From Sipunculus nudus (taxonomy: Eukaryota > Annelida > Sipuncula > Golfingiida > Sipunculidae), in NCBI GenBank assembly GCA_026874595.1, contig CM049322.1:45012840-45076839 (forward strand): a stretch of DNA of 64,000 nucleotides, read 5' to 3'. Positions within the stretch are counted from its first letter, which is position 1, and the number at the start of each line of letters is the position of its first letter. Shown in pieces: positions 11,875 through 25,401 of the stretch. Position numbers and translations under genes: made by a program. The notes under the pieces were generated by a model. It did not search any database. It had not been told where the DNA came from and saw only the letters and a program-made list of their open reading frames with translations.

Positions 11875-12421
11875 CTGGCAGTATTATATTTATTCAAAAA
11901 GTTACATAACCTTTTGCAGGCCTTGACTACCATACCTCAAATTTTAACGGGCATACTAGGGTCCTCATAACCAATTCATATCTTAATTTAAATCAAAAAC
12001 ATTGACGCCGCATAGAATAATGAGCTAATAGTAATAATTTCAAATGTATAATAATAACTTATAAGGTACTTTTACTCATGTTTTCCCCTCCAGCCGATGT
12101 GAAACGGGAAAAATTTAATTCCCCACCAAAGCCACGTAGTTGATAAATTGTTTCTACACATTGTACGTTCAATGTGACGATCTGCGATGGGCGATTAGCT
12201 TCAGATAACGTACAGTTATTGTCGTTATAATCTGGGGCAAACATGTAGACCGGTATTCTTGGTGAATTATCTGCCATATGTTGTGATATATTCTAAACAA
12301 CCTGAAACAGGTTTTGATTGGTCATACTTCCTGGTCAAATAGTTTATAAAATGGAATGAGTCATTTATTTAGGCATATATTCACCCTAATATAATGTGAA
12401 AGGAATATAACAAAATTTAAG

Positions 12422-12523
<102 letters not shown>

Positions 12524-12821
12524 TGCATACAGGAATCGGCCATTAGGACCTTATGAACTAGACTTACTTGTTAACGCCGACAGACAGGAAAGGCCTAGGC
12601 ATACCCATGAGATGACATTCGTTATGTTTTCTTTTCAGTCAATATGTTACAGCTCTGCACCAAAGGTAAATTAATATGAAAATCAGCGGCATATCTCTAG
12701 TGTAAAAAAAAAATCAGTTTAATGTGTATTTATTGGTATAACATTACACAATGTGATATTAAGCTCGAGCGGGCTCAGAGCATGTATTCTTCTACATAGA
12801 AATGTTTTGATTTAATTCTCC

Positions 12822-14400
12822 TATAATATGTTGTAACACAAATCTAATAGGTACATCCAGACCATTGCCCCTAAAACATCCAATTATATCACAAATACAA
12901 TTTAAAATGCACAAATGAAACTTATCATGTTTAAGGAAATCTGAAATTCAGACGTCATTACGTCTGCCTTACCTAAAATATGAAGAAAAAACGGTCAAAA
13001 ACGTCAAACTGTCTTTTGTTGGCTCCTCTTATGACACTGATTGTGGCATGCTACAGTTATATAGGATTATACAATTGGACTAATAGATAAAAGGAAGATA
13101 ATATAAATAGAGCTGTCTGTCAGAGCATCTGAAAGTGATGAGGAAGTCTTTCTTGCACACGTATCAGCATTAAAATTAACCATTATCAGACTTAAGTGTG
13201 TATAATAGTGACAGGTATCCAAGAGAAAGAGTTCCTAGATAATTACTCATATTCCTACTAATTATGTCAGTTTTCAGCAAAGAAAATATACCAGCCATCG
13301 CGAAGGATGCAATTTCAAAGAATGAAGCCGATCTTCAGCAGTGTATCGGTCCAGAGATTTTTTAAAGATGTGTAGTATTAACGAACATTTTGATAAATTA
13401 TCATGTGACCTTTTTATACAACAGCACAACCTCATTGATTATTGGCGAAATATCCTGTTAGTGGATTGACCTAGGGCAACAATCTGGGAAATGGTAAAAA
13501 TCATGGAGGGAAATGACTGCCGGTTTTTATATGATATTGAACCATTTGTAACTTTGTTTTTGCGGTCTCAAAATCGACAAAGTCGTTTGTGGATTGTGCA
13601 GTGCCACATGATGTATATAAAAAAATGTAAAAACATTGGGCTTTGTTATTTTCCGATGTTTATAGCGTGTATAGAAAAACTGTGCAGCAAGGTTTACTAT
13701 AATATTAAAAAAAATATTGTTTAGATGTCGATCATCTTTTAAAGAGGATTCTCTTAAGTTGTATATATGTTACCGGGTATTGTTCTACATGGTCTATATT
13801 TTATTACACTGTTATCTTGTAATATTCTATATTTTATTACCATGTTATCGTATACATGGCCCTGTACCTGGTAGTGTTGGACGTGGGCTATACTCTTTTT
13901 CCTGGTAGTATCTATATTTATATAACTTGGTTTTGTTACACATGTCCCGTAGTCTATTGTCTGTTATTTGATTACTCGATTTATAATCAATTATCTGGTA
14001 GTATTAAGCTAGAGCAGACTAAAAGGATTTTATCCCCTACAAAGAAATGTTCTGGTTTAATCCTCGTATAATATTTTGTAACACAAATCTGGAAGGTACA
14101 TGTAGACCATTGCTCTCAAAACATCCAGTTATATCCAAAATAAAAATTAAAAAATGCACAAATGAAACAGATTTTACACAGGAATTATAAAATTCAGACG
14201 TCATTCCGTCTGCCTGGTGGATTGACCCAGGGTAACAATCTGGGAAATGGTAAAATTCATGGAAGGAACTGACAGCATGTTCCAATATGATATTAAACCA
14301 TTTGTCACAATGTATTTGCGGTGTAAAAATCGACAAAGGGCAATTTAACAGTACGCAACATGGTCATTGATGGATTGTGCAGTAACACGTGATCTATGTA
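12822..14400. repeat. Direct duplication upstream of copy B
   Basis: Block X (12822-12970) matches 14056-14208, and block Y (13462-13640) matches 14213-14400. X and Y are contiguous in the second copy but separated by about 490 bases in the first. The extra piece is homologous to the region upstream of the intact receptor (24915-25340). It includes the conserved untranslated-exon donor at 12973. No coding function seen. Confidence 0.65.
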
Positions 14401-16090
14401 AAATAAAATATAAAAAAAAAATCTGACATGGTTATTTTCCGGTGTTAATAGAGTATTGAAATTTACCGTACAGCAAATTAATAAACTTTTCTATCACATT
14501 GAATAATTTATTGTATAGCTGTCAACCATCTTTGAAAGAGAATAATCTCAGGAAAATACGATTATCCGTCTTCATATGAATATTTTTATCTCCAGTTTAT
14601 CCCATAACTACTGAAAATATTAATAAATAATCATGATCTTTTTTACCAACAAAAGCTATAAGATGTCACATAATGGAAAAAAGTGCGTGGTTATGTTAGT
14701 CTATCATATACTTAGGAAATAAACTAAGAATTGTATTAAATATTGCCATCTGTTTTATCAAATAAATTCACTGGTGGGTCATAAAACACGATAGTCTTTC
14801 GAAAACTGTTAGTCCAGAAAATACGAAATCTGAATTACTCTATTTTATACAGTAAAGGGATGACATGTTCAGTGGGTTAAATTTTGTATTGACTGGTACA
14901 ACAAGACGGATAACTTTCTACCATATAATTTCGCAAGCAGAATCAAGACCTAGAAGAATCGAAAGACAGGAAGTAAAACAATACCGTTCATTGGCTTATT
15001 TTGCAGGCGTCCTAATCCTTTAGGGAGTGTATAATTACGGAAATTTCCAATTGTTATTATTCGCATTGTTAAAGCATGCGGGTTAATAATTATATGACAA
15101 TTTAATAATTATGATTTATATCTTGAAAATGTCGTATGAGTATGTTAATTGCATCAGCCGAGTCCTTTTATATTTATGTTTCGCTTACTAAGAAATATGT
15201 CCTTGTGCATATAAATAATGGATGGACGGACACACCGTGGGCATACCATAATACGTCCCAGACGGGTAGTCAAGAAACGATTAGTTCATGATGGCCACAA
15301 ACATCCGCCACCGTTGACTATGAAACTGTGCTATGTTGTCAGGAAAAAGGTGTACCTCCTCGTGCTGGGTTATTTCCATGACAATAACTCATACCAACTA
15401 ATGGCTCTATTATAAATAAGTAGTCTAAATGGGATATTATCGGGATAAATATGGCTCAATGGGACAGTATCCTCTCAATTAAACATCTACCATGGTAATT
15501 AAGACACAGATATTAGTAGGAAATTGGTTGGGTGTAATCCTGACCCTTCACAAAATGTTCATCAATGTTATTTCAGAAATATTTGCCTAAAGTTGCCGGC
15601 AGATAAACAAAAAAGCCAATGGTTAAATATAATACCTTTCGACACCAGGTTGGTGTATATGACCTGTTGCTTGCAGTCAGTGCAACGTCTGCTCATATAC
15701 GTCTAGGAAACGAATAATTTAATGATGACATATAATAGACTGGATACATTAAAAATATCGTCACAGGTTGAGACTGATGAAACTGCTGTGCATGATGAAA
15801 AATAATAAAAAAAAACAGAGCTGTTGTTTGACTTACACGCTTGTTGCCTTTCTATGACTGAATATTTGTGATGTATTTTATATTTGTGCCATTTTGTTTG
15901 ATTATGAGCAAATTTACGACAATCTGTATCTAAACATGAATATTGCATTAAATATGTATCTCATTACATCGTCATCAACCAAAAACACAAAATTGTACCC
16001 ACTGTACCAGGATGTATGCTCATGCTATAGGGACATAAATGGACACAAATGTTGTTCAGTCAGTAATTTGTCGGTGGCAATATTTACTTT
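14400..16090. other. No gene recognised
   Basis: AT-rich sequence with only short random open frames. No splice-flanked coding segment or known repeat is recognised. Confidence 0.4.
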
Positions 16091-16096
16091 TCTGTA

Positions 16097-16113
16097 TATA
16101 TATATATATATAT
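16097..16113. repeat. (TA)n microsatellite, short
   Basis: A TA tract that abuts the left edge of the retroelement fragment at 16114. Confidence 0.9.
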
Positions 16114-17620
<1,507 letters not shown>

Positions 17621-17623
17621 TAT

Positions 17624-18381
17624 TTATTTACACCTTGGGTCTCCAGTATGGGCGAGTACAGGTGATGTTTTTGCGGAGATTGAGTAACTCTGTGATCCTT
17701 GGTAAGAGGAAGCCCCGGTTGCAGTATGACATATGAAGGGAGCTTCCACCATAGCAGCGTCAAGGTTGACACGCTTCACCAAAGTTTGGTGGGGCAAATC
17801 CTGATTTTGCCTTCGTGTGGTTAGGTGGTACTTTCCAGGCTGTTCTGTTGATGACCAGTCTTCAAAGAAAGAGTGAGACCTCTGTGAAGGTAAATCATTT
17901 TCCTTTTTTAACTTCCCATCTTCATCAGCCTCGCCAGAAGAAATATCCTTAGGTGCATCCTCATCATATACTAGACATCTTGGATTCCCTGCATCACAGA
18001 AATCCTTGCCATATCGTCTACCTTGATTTGGCGTCCATGTTTGGCCTGACGAAAAGTTTTCTTCTGCATTGGCACTTGTAAGTGAAAGTTCCGCATTATA
18101 TTGATGCGATTGATGTATAAAAGGTATGGACGGTATGTGATCCGAATCAATCGAACCCGGTCGTTCTTGTTCAGTAGATCGTCTTTTGTGCATTATGTTA
18201 AAGTTTGCCAGGCCATAGAATGGATTCAAAATGGCGTCGAATTCTCTCATATCCCTCTTAAACAGATCCCAGGATTCATAGTCAGCTCGTGTTGCCTGTT
18301 CTAATGCTCGACGGCGATTCTTATGCTTCTTATTGACAACTGCGTACACAGGTTCTTTGGCAGATTCACGTAATAAAGTAG
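17624..18381 (-). CDS. Receptor exon 9: cytoplasmic tail, second part and stop
   Basis: 251 codons and TAA. It begins TLLRESAKEPVYAVVNKKHK and contains ILNPFYGL, a basic patch HKRRS, and an acidic GEADEDGK stretch. No domain is recognised. The acceptor is TTCTAG. Confidence 0.82.
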
Positions 18382-21300
18382 CTAGAATTTCAAAGAAATA
18401 CACAGCAACATAAATATGAATTACAGAGACACATAAGAATTTGCCCTACTGAAGAAACGAGAGAAGAAAAATATTAAATTTAAAGCGATTGAGAAATAGG
18501 TCTAATTTAATATGATGACTGAAACAAGCAGGCCATGGTAAAGTGAATGAACTGGAACGCAAAGTTTCTCGGAAAAGATTAAACCACTATGTTTCTACAC
18601 CAAGGGATTTGTTTAAGTGCACGAGAGAACATATGGTACTTGTCTTAAGAAGCGGGGTAGAATATTCAGTCGTTGGGTCTTTTTTTCAGTATTCTATAAA
18701 TGAACTAGTGAGCATAATATGGGAAAAATTGCCATTAAAAATTATTAGAAAGTTTATTATCCAACACACAACTTTCACGTTCGACATTCTCATCCCATGA
18801 ATTATCATGTGTCTCATCATGATGTTTGTTATTTGGGTCACACTGTGAGGAGATCTTACTGGTGCCGAATAAGCTACGGTATTCTAAATGTGAGACAGCA
18901 AACCGGAGTAAGAATCTATTCAAATATGCAAGAATTATACATCCTACCAGATTTCATATCACATTCTGTAAAGGAATTTTCATTAGTATACTTTCTTTTG
19001 CAAAACAATAACCAAGTTCGACGCGAAGAATATTAAGTTATATGTAGAAGCAACATCTAATTTTACATTTCTAAAATTCTAGTATTGAATGCAAATATTT
19101 ACCTGACGCCATAAAATGTTTTCGTTTTGTGCGTATGGTTAAAATCTTTTCCTTTGCTTTTCGGAAAATGTTGCCTTCATTTGTGAAAGAGTTTGCTGAC
19201 TGTCGTCGGGCCCTGACTGGTTTCTGGTCACGTGAATGTGTCTGTCTTGACTGCCCTGGTCTGTATTTATCTGGCTGCATGGAATCGATGGTACCGTCAT
19301 TTGCAGTTTTGGCGATGATGGTAGTAACTGTACTGTCATGCATTTTGTCCAATGGGACAGAATAGATGTCGGACACAGCAATGTTTTGAGCAGCGTCCTT
19401 AAAATAATTTTCAGGATCATGAGAATATGATTCCAACCTAAAAAGATATGATCAGGGGGAAATAAATAATAATTTTTTTCACATAGAAAATAGATTAACC
19501 GATTCCCATATTTGAAATCGAGCTTTTAAAGAATATTTAAGTAAAGTTATGTAATTTAGCTTCCTATGAAAAGATGACTCTCTATTCTAAAAAAAGTACA
19601 GTCACCTCGTAAAAAAATACTTACGCTTTCCTCCTGATGACGGTGAACTTTCTTATAAAAGGTAAGCAGCTTGCCATCAAAAGCAAGGCCAGAATAATTG
19701 TAGCTACCATGAACGGGTTCAAATGTTCTTGTAAAAAAATGAAAGCGCTTTATGTTGGATACATGGCAAATGGCTCACATTCAGCTGAATTGGTGAGTCA
19801 GTTTTGACTAATTTAAAAAAAGGGACCTTTTTAAAATGGTTTATCAATTCAAACCTCTATCCCGGCATTTATGAAATGAATACCTTTCTTTAATATGATA
19901 CTCGATCTGCGTTAACCTTGAAAATGGGTATAAAGATAACAGTTGTTTACCTCTTGTTGTGTTCCTGTCCGATGGAACATCGTGCGTTCCAGTGTCCTGT
20001 GCCGTGGAGTTTTTCAAAGTGTAATCTGCTAAACAAAAAAAATATAGGTCTCTAATGTATTATTCAAAGACCTTTTAGGAATAGAAACATTTTATAATCT
20101 TAATATTATCTTCGTGATGTTTTTTAGGGGCTTTTGGTTATGGGTTATGCTATGTATCCGAGTAAATCAAGTTTCCGACTGGCCCTCCATCCGGCTGCAA
20201 ACGAACAATAATAAATGTTACACATGTGCTAACTTGACATCTGGATAGCTACTAAAAGTTCTTGTATAAAAAAATAAAGTCATAGAAACAAGAGCAAAAT
20301 AGACGAAACAAGCTTTAAGCATCTTGCGATTACGTTTCACACACGTTTCAAGACCGCTAAACAAACACTTGTTTCCACTGAGCTGCATTTGATCAAAGGA
20401 TCATATGCTTTGTTTTTTATAACTTGTTTGAAGGAGACCTGGTTTTATTAACCCTGTTCTTTGTTAGTTCTAATCCGCTTGAAGACTGTAATTGAGAATG
20501 ACACAACTATTATTTTTTTTATTATATTTAATTGATAGCTTACTTTGTATCAGTCATAGCTCAGAGTAGACAAATATCACTTATACACTGTCGTAATGCA
20601 AATATATAAAAAAAATCAATCGAGCTAGTTCTTTTAAATTTAATAATAAAAATCTCCACTGCGAAGCATCATAATGGGTTTGCATTCACAAGTGTTGGAC
20701 AACATTTCAAAGAACTTGTCAATGTTCCTTTGTTGTAGCACAAATACTAAATGGTCTAAGGAAAATATATGATTGCTAAGGTTCATTAAAAATATATGTA
20801 AATCCTGTGAAATGACTGATAGCACTTAATAAAAATAAACATTTTGCTCCATCGGTCCGGCTGATGAAACTACAAGTAACAAATTGTAAAAAAGTACGAT
20901 TGATTCGCGTCAAAATCCTAAACACTACCGGTCTTGTTTAACTGATGAAACGTCCCATGATTATGCCAATTAACAGGACACCCTACGGTTGCGTTTCTTA
21001 CTATGTTTTGGCATTCTAAAAAAGTATAAAAAGGGTGGCGCAATATTGAAATACCGTTCAGAGATGAACATGCAGAGCAATTAACACGAAAGTCCAGGCA
21101 TTGCCGATTTAGATATTTGTGTTTTGTATCAAATCAGAATTAAAATTTAATAATTTTGTGTAAATTGTGAGAAGAACTGGTAGGTCCGATCATGTTCAAT
21201 TTACTATAGCTAAGCGTGGCTGAAAGAAACCGGAGATCCAAAGGGTGTCGGTTTGTTTTCAGGCGGTGCGGGGGTGTTTAATCACATAATGAAACTTGAA

Positions 21301-24300
21301 TGTTGCACTAAACCAAACATAGTAAAAATGATCGCATTTTGAGAATTAAGATGGGCCCCTAGGCAGTAACCAAATGGTATTAACATGTACTTTATATACA
21401 GAACTTAAACGGAAACCATCTTGAAGAGGGTACGTAATTTTAGTCCTGGGACTACCAGGTTCACATCGTGTTTACATCTCCTTACAATATTTATATAATA
21501 TACTATTTAATAATACATATCGCAGCAGACAGGAAAATATGAAAGTTTCCGATCTTACGTCACTTTTTTCATGTAAATATTATACTGTATTAATATGTGT
21601 ATTGTTTAATAAATAGTCCTTTTTTTATGCGTTCAGGCATATGAGCTGGAACGCTGAAGCTTTCCGGAAACCGAAAGTGTATATAGTCTCCCTATTCAGA
21701 ACGAAGGTATATAGGTGCCTCGAATGATTTTTATGTACCCTGGAATGCAAAATCATTGATGAGAAAATCTTAATTTTAACTTTCCAGGTCGCACGCAATA
21801 TTTAGACTTGACAGATTCCATCCAGAAATTTTTTTTTTTTCAATTTGTACTAATTTCCTTTGACGTACGCTCCGTAGCCTATTCCGCGTAAGCGTTCCGC
21901 TGTGTTCAACGGGACAGAATGCCCGTAATGTCTCGAATAATATAGATGTTTGCTTTTAATCAAAGTAGATACAAATATGAATTTTCCAAAACACTAAAGA
22001 TTACATATTATTACCAATAAATAATTCAATATTTGCAAAAGAAATTGGTGTCCAATGCATATGTTTCAACAGTTGCGGAGACTTGCCCGAATTCATGCTC
22101 CGCCCCTAAATATGCAAATTCATTTGATCATTACTAGTCCCACCTGGGATATATTCGCAACAATAAATGATACTGTAAACTGCATTAATCGTAAGCTAAG
22201 GATTAATGTAAACAGCTGTATTGCACCCGACATGTTTCGCCGAACACTTGCGAGTTATTCCTGTCATAACATATAAATTAAAACCCTGTTGAATCAATCA
22301 ATCAGGTTTCCATATCTGGCACAAACAAATCTGATATTTTAATCTCCTCACTAAAAATTACAGTATAATCGAGAATGGTAGAGACATTTAGATATACGTA
22401 TATTTACTATATTTATATGGCTAAGAAGTGGCGTATGTTTAAAAAGCAGTCCGCCATTTATCATATGAAACAGTGATGACACCCACCGTCATTTATATTA
22501 ATGGAAATGATCAAAACTATATTTGTGAAAAATGGAGCAGTTTTATTAAAATTTTATCAAATCTGCCAAACATTTATACCCGCCGTTTGACTATTTAATA
22601 CGTTCATGTAAGAGGCTGTTCGTCCAACAATGTGACGTAAATTAACATTAAGAAAAATGCAAATGTTTATGTCTAAGTTTTTTAGCTGACCATACTCCAG
22701 GATAGATATTGTGTACTGAGCTGCTGTGGTCCATGGCCTGTTGACCACTTTGTACTCACTTTTCACACAGATAACACCAGCACTGCTGTTACAATGCCGG
22801 GGCTGCCAGCGGATACCTCGATCTGTGTGTGCAAGAACAACACACTCCTCATCTCTTATGATGACATCCTCGTCCCAGAAGGTGTACCCGCTTTCTTCTA
22901 GAGGACAAGGTACATTATTTGCTTATTCATATACATGTTATGCAAGTGCATTTGTAATTTGATAAAAAGATAACAGGGTAATACCAGTGTATTAAAAAGT
23001 GATTCATTTTATACCTTTATCCAATGCTCAGCGATCTCATAATTCCGTAAATGTATGAATATTTCGAAAAGACACCAGCATGACCGCCGCGTCATTCAAG
23101 GGATAGCAATCATGCACTTAATTTACCAAGCTAATTTTATACCATACCGTATATATGGTTTGGCCTATTGTTTTCTCAAAAAATCAAAGTCTCTCTTTTC
23201 ATTGGATGGATATTATGACAATATAATGGCAAATTTATGAAATTAAGAGATTAATTTTATGTTCAATATATCAAAGCAGAAAGATGAACATTTAAATATT
23301 GCATGACTAGACTCATAAGTGCAGGTAATGCATTTTCTTACCGACAAACTGGTTATTGGATTCAATTTGCCGAAGACCTAGCCAAATTTTCGATATTTGC
23401 TTTTCTCTTTCCTTCAGTATTTTGGACACACTCTGAACATTTGGTCTCACTGCCAACTCTCCTCCCCATGTTTTGCATGCGGCCTTTGCTTCCCACCAGT
23501 TATTTTGTGTATCGTGAACTGTATATGTGCCTTTTGGTATTCTTACCCAGTTATCATACGGTATGCCAGGAGGACGTCGGGATGTTACTGTTATTTATAA
23601 GGATGCATTCAGATTATAGTGTTCTATTTATGTATGAACATTTATTACGTACATCGAATTCCTCCGTTAAGATAACAATTGGAAAATTCGCATTTAATAC
23701 ATATAATTTGAATTTTATGTTCAAAAGTAGTATACAGACAAAAAGATAAAAATTATAATACGAATTGCATCATACTTACAATTATATGAACACAGGTACC
23801 CTGCCTTTACTATACAAGATGAAAGTTCAATGTAATCGAACTGAGTCAGCATGCCACACGTTTCACCTGGTGAAAGTTGCCTTGACTGTAAGCTAGCTAA
23901 AGGTGTAGACAGCAGGTTACGATTGATCACACATTGGCACATTTAAAAGAAAAACACCTAAGGTCGAAAAGGCATAAATATAGTTAAACATTTTATTTAA
24001 ATTTAATATTTACTGATTTTTCCATCGAGCCATCTTGGACTTTGAAAATTATGAATATTCCATGACAGCCACACAATTGATAAATGGTGTCTTCTCATTG
24101 CACTCTCGAGTCGGATAAGCTGCAAAGGGTCATATCCTTCAGGTAATACCCAAGTGTCTGAGTCATTTCGTCTGGCACAAAAGGTGGCAGCGATATCCTT
24201 TGTAAATTCACTCCCATTGGACGTGAAGAATTCTAAACAATCTGAAACATGTCGGGACTTATCATTCCTTACAATTATTGATGTTAGAAAATGTCACAAC

Positions 24301-24538
24301 TGAAATCTAGATTTGTTTATGTTTCCTTTACTCTTTACGTATATATTTACTTAACTTTTATATTAAATTTGCTGTACATATATACAATGCACATAATACA
24401 TGCTGAACCATCATAAAAAATATTTAAGAATATAAATAGATTGCAAAAATTAGTCTCCATGTAGTGACATTAGTAATTCTCACTTGTTAACGCCGACAGG
24501 CAGGAAAGCAACACGCACGCACTTGAGATAACATTCAT
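17624..24538 (-). CDS. Two-CTLD transmembrane receptor with long cytoplasmic tail (9 exons, 685 aa)
   Basis: Join on the minus strand: 24538-24484, 24241-24014, 23896-23780, 23587-23342, 22897-22760, 20028-19951, 19727-19625, 19437-19103, 18381-17624; total 2058 bases with consistent phases and GT/AG borders. Signal peptide 1-18. CTLD1 about 20-133 (Cys 40, 108, 122, 130; W76, WLDG at 89-92). CTLD2 about 152-261 (NWWEAKAAC, IWLGL at 201-205, FWDE, Cys 171, 234, 251, 259). Stalk 262-288, membrane span about 293-312, tail 313-685. No EPN, QPD or WND calcium-sugar motif is seen, so calcium-dependent sugar binding is not predicted. The tail has no kinase or TIR domain but has IYSVP (Y347), VYAVVNK (Y446) and NPFY (486-489). 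Probable type I surface recognition or uptake receptor; the ligand is unknown. Unusual features are the long tail and the decayed paralogues beside it. Confidence 0.85.
19103..19437 (-). CDS. Receptor exon 8: cytoplasmic tail, first part
   Basis: 111 full codons, acceptor TTTTTAG, donor GTAAAT. Polar, with SDIYSVPL (Y-x-x-P type) near its start and a basic stretch at its end. Confidence 0.8.
19625..19727 (-). CDS. Receptor exon 7: transmembrane segment
   Basis: It encodes FMVATIILALLLMASCLPFI followed by RKFTVIRRK, a 20-residue hydrophobic span with a basic stop-transfer. It enters in phase 1 and leaves in phase 2 at GTAAGT. Confidence 0.85.
19951..20028 (-). CDS. Receptor exon 6: extracellular stalk
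   Basis: Ser/Thr/Asp-rich and short, phase 1-1, donor GTAAAC. The acceptor is a tandem TAGCAG, giving a 78- or 75-base exon. Another exon in the 2.7-kb intron above cannot be excluded, but no CTLD-like frame was seen there. Confidence 0.7.
20030..22759 (-). other. Receptor intron 5
   Basis: 2.7 kb with no recognised coding segment or named repeat. The open frames at 20640-20825 and 22055-22276 look random. Confidence 0.5.
22760..22897 (-). CDS. Receptor exon 5: CTLD2 second half
   Basis: Acceptor CTCTAG, donor GTGAGT, phase 1-1. It encodes GYTFWDE, DEECVVL, WQPRHC and GVICVK. The same 138-base exon is present in copy A. Confidence 0.88.
23342..23587 (-). CDS. Receptor exon 4: CTLD2 first half
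   Basis: Acceptor AACAG, donor GTAAGA, phase 1-1, 81 full codons. It contains the classic WWEAKAAC...GGELAV and IWLGL strand and helix signatures. Confidence 0.88.
23780..23896 (-). CDS. Receptor exon 3: CTLD1 second half
   Basis: Acceptor CCTTTAG, donor GTAAGT, phase 1-1. It encodes GETCGML, SSC and GYLCSY, the three C-terminal canonical cysteines. An upstream in-frame stop excludes an earlier start of the exon. Confidence 0.8.
24014..24241 (-). CDS. Receptor exon 2: CTLD1 first half
   Basis: Acceptor TTTCAG, donor GTAAAT, phase 1-1. It encodes SEFTKDIAATFCAR and the core IVWLSW and WLDG. Paralogous exons are at 12301-12076 (with stops) and 4510-4379. Confidence 0.85.
24484..24538 (-). CDS. 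Receptor exon 1: start codon and signal peptide
   Basis: The ATG at 24538 opens [18 protein letters not shown], a typical cleavable signal peptide. The exon ends in phase 1 at donor GTGAGA. The homologous 55-base exons at 4733 and 12622 support this start. Confidence 0.85.
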
Positions 24539-24914
24539 GATGTGTTCTTTTCGGGGCAATATATACGGATGTGCACCAAAGTTCACCAAGATGACAGCTA
24601 TATTGGAATAACCGAAATAATTATTTGATGAAATTTGAATTCCTAGATTTAAGTATATAATAAATAGATCAGGAGAGTATGTTTTATTGTGGAATCATAT
24701 ACTGTCTTAGCATTACTAACTGATATGATCCAAAGCTTAAACAAGAAAACCAAATTTCTGGTACATAAATACGTTATCAGTGCAATCTCCAAAATATAAA
24801 TTGTATCACAAATCAAGGAGAAACTTTCAAATCCTTTCGCGAGGAAAGGTATAGCAAACTTACACATATGACAAAGTTAATAACACAATTAACTAACGAA
24901 ATTAACAGTCTTAC

Positions 24915-25340
24915 CTTTAAATATAAAGACAACATCATCTCACCTGTGAACTGTCAAATGCTTTTTTGTGAAGATACTGAATGTGGTATGTTCTGTTTCG
25001 AGCATTAGAAGGAGGAAGGCTGTCTGCAAAAGCACAATTAAAACGATAGACGGTGATACGGAAGTTTTCCTGGTACACATATTAGCCATTAAGTATATCA
25101 TCAAAGTCATGATTATAAATAATAATGACTTGCTCCTCGAAAAAGAGTTCCAAGATAATTCCTGTTATTCAGACTAATTATGTGTTGTTCAGACAAAGTC
25201 AAATAGACTTTCAGCCTAACAAATATAATAGAGTAAATAATAAATATACCGATTTTGATGATTTCACAGAAGTTGGCTAATTTTCAGCGATGTATCATTC
25301 CAGAAGAAGTAGCCAGCATTCCTGAATCTTGTCCAGGATG
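24915..25340 (-). promoter_or_regulatory. Predicted 5' untranslated exon donor and conserved upstream block
   Basis: A donor AAAG|GTAAGAC lies 377 bases above the start codon. It is conserved with 5060 and 12973 in the paralogues, which suggests a non-coding first exon. Further up, 25110-25340 matches 13190-13375 and 27440-27620 (AGATAATT...ATTATGT and the CCAGGATGTGCAG end). This may be the promoter region. The transcription start cannot be placed. Confidence 0.45.
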
Positions 25341-25344
25341 TGCA

Positions 25345-25394
<50 letters not shown>
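25345..25394. repeat. (TA)n microsatellite
   Basis: A TA tract of about 25 units, directly after the conserved block ending GGATGTGCAG. Confidence 0.95.

Positions 25395-25399
<5 letters not shown>

Positions 25400-25401
<2 letters not shown>

Noticed and set aside
12059-12277. 72-codon minus-strand frame
   Set aside because: It is an out-of-frame shadow of the decayed CTLD1a exon of the copy B pseudogene.
24559-24571. TATA-like GTATATATTG just above the receptor start codon
   Set aside because: It would leave almost no leader, is not kept in the paralogues, and conflicts with the conserved upstream donor.
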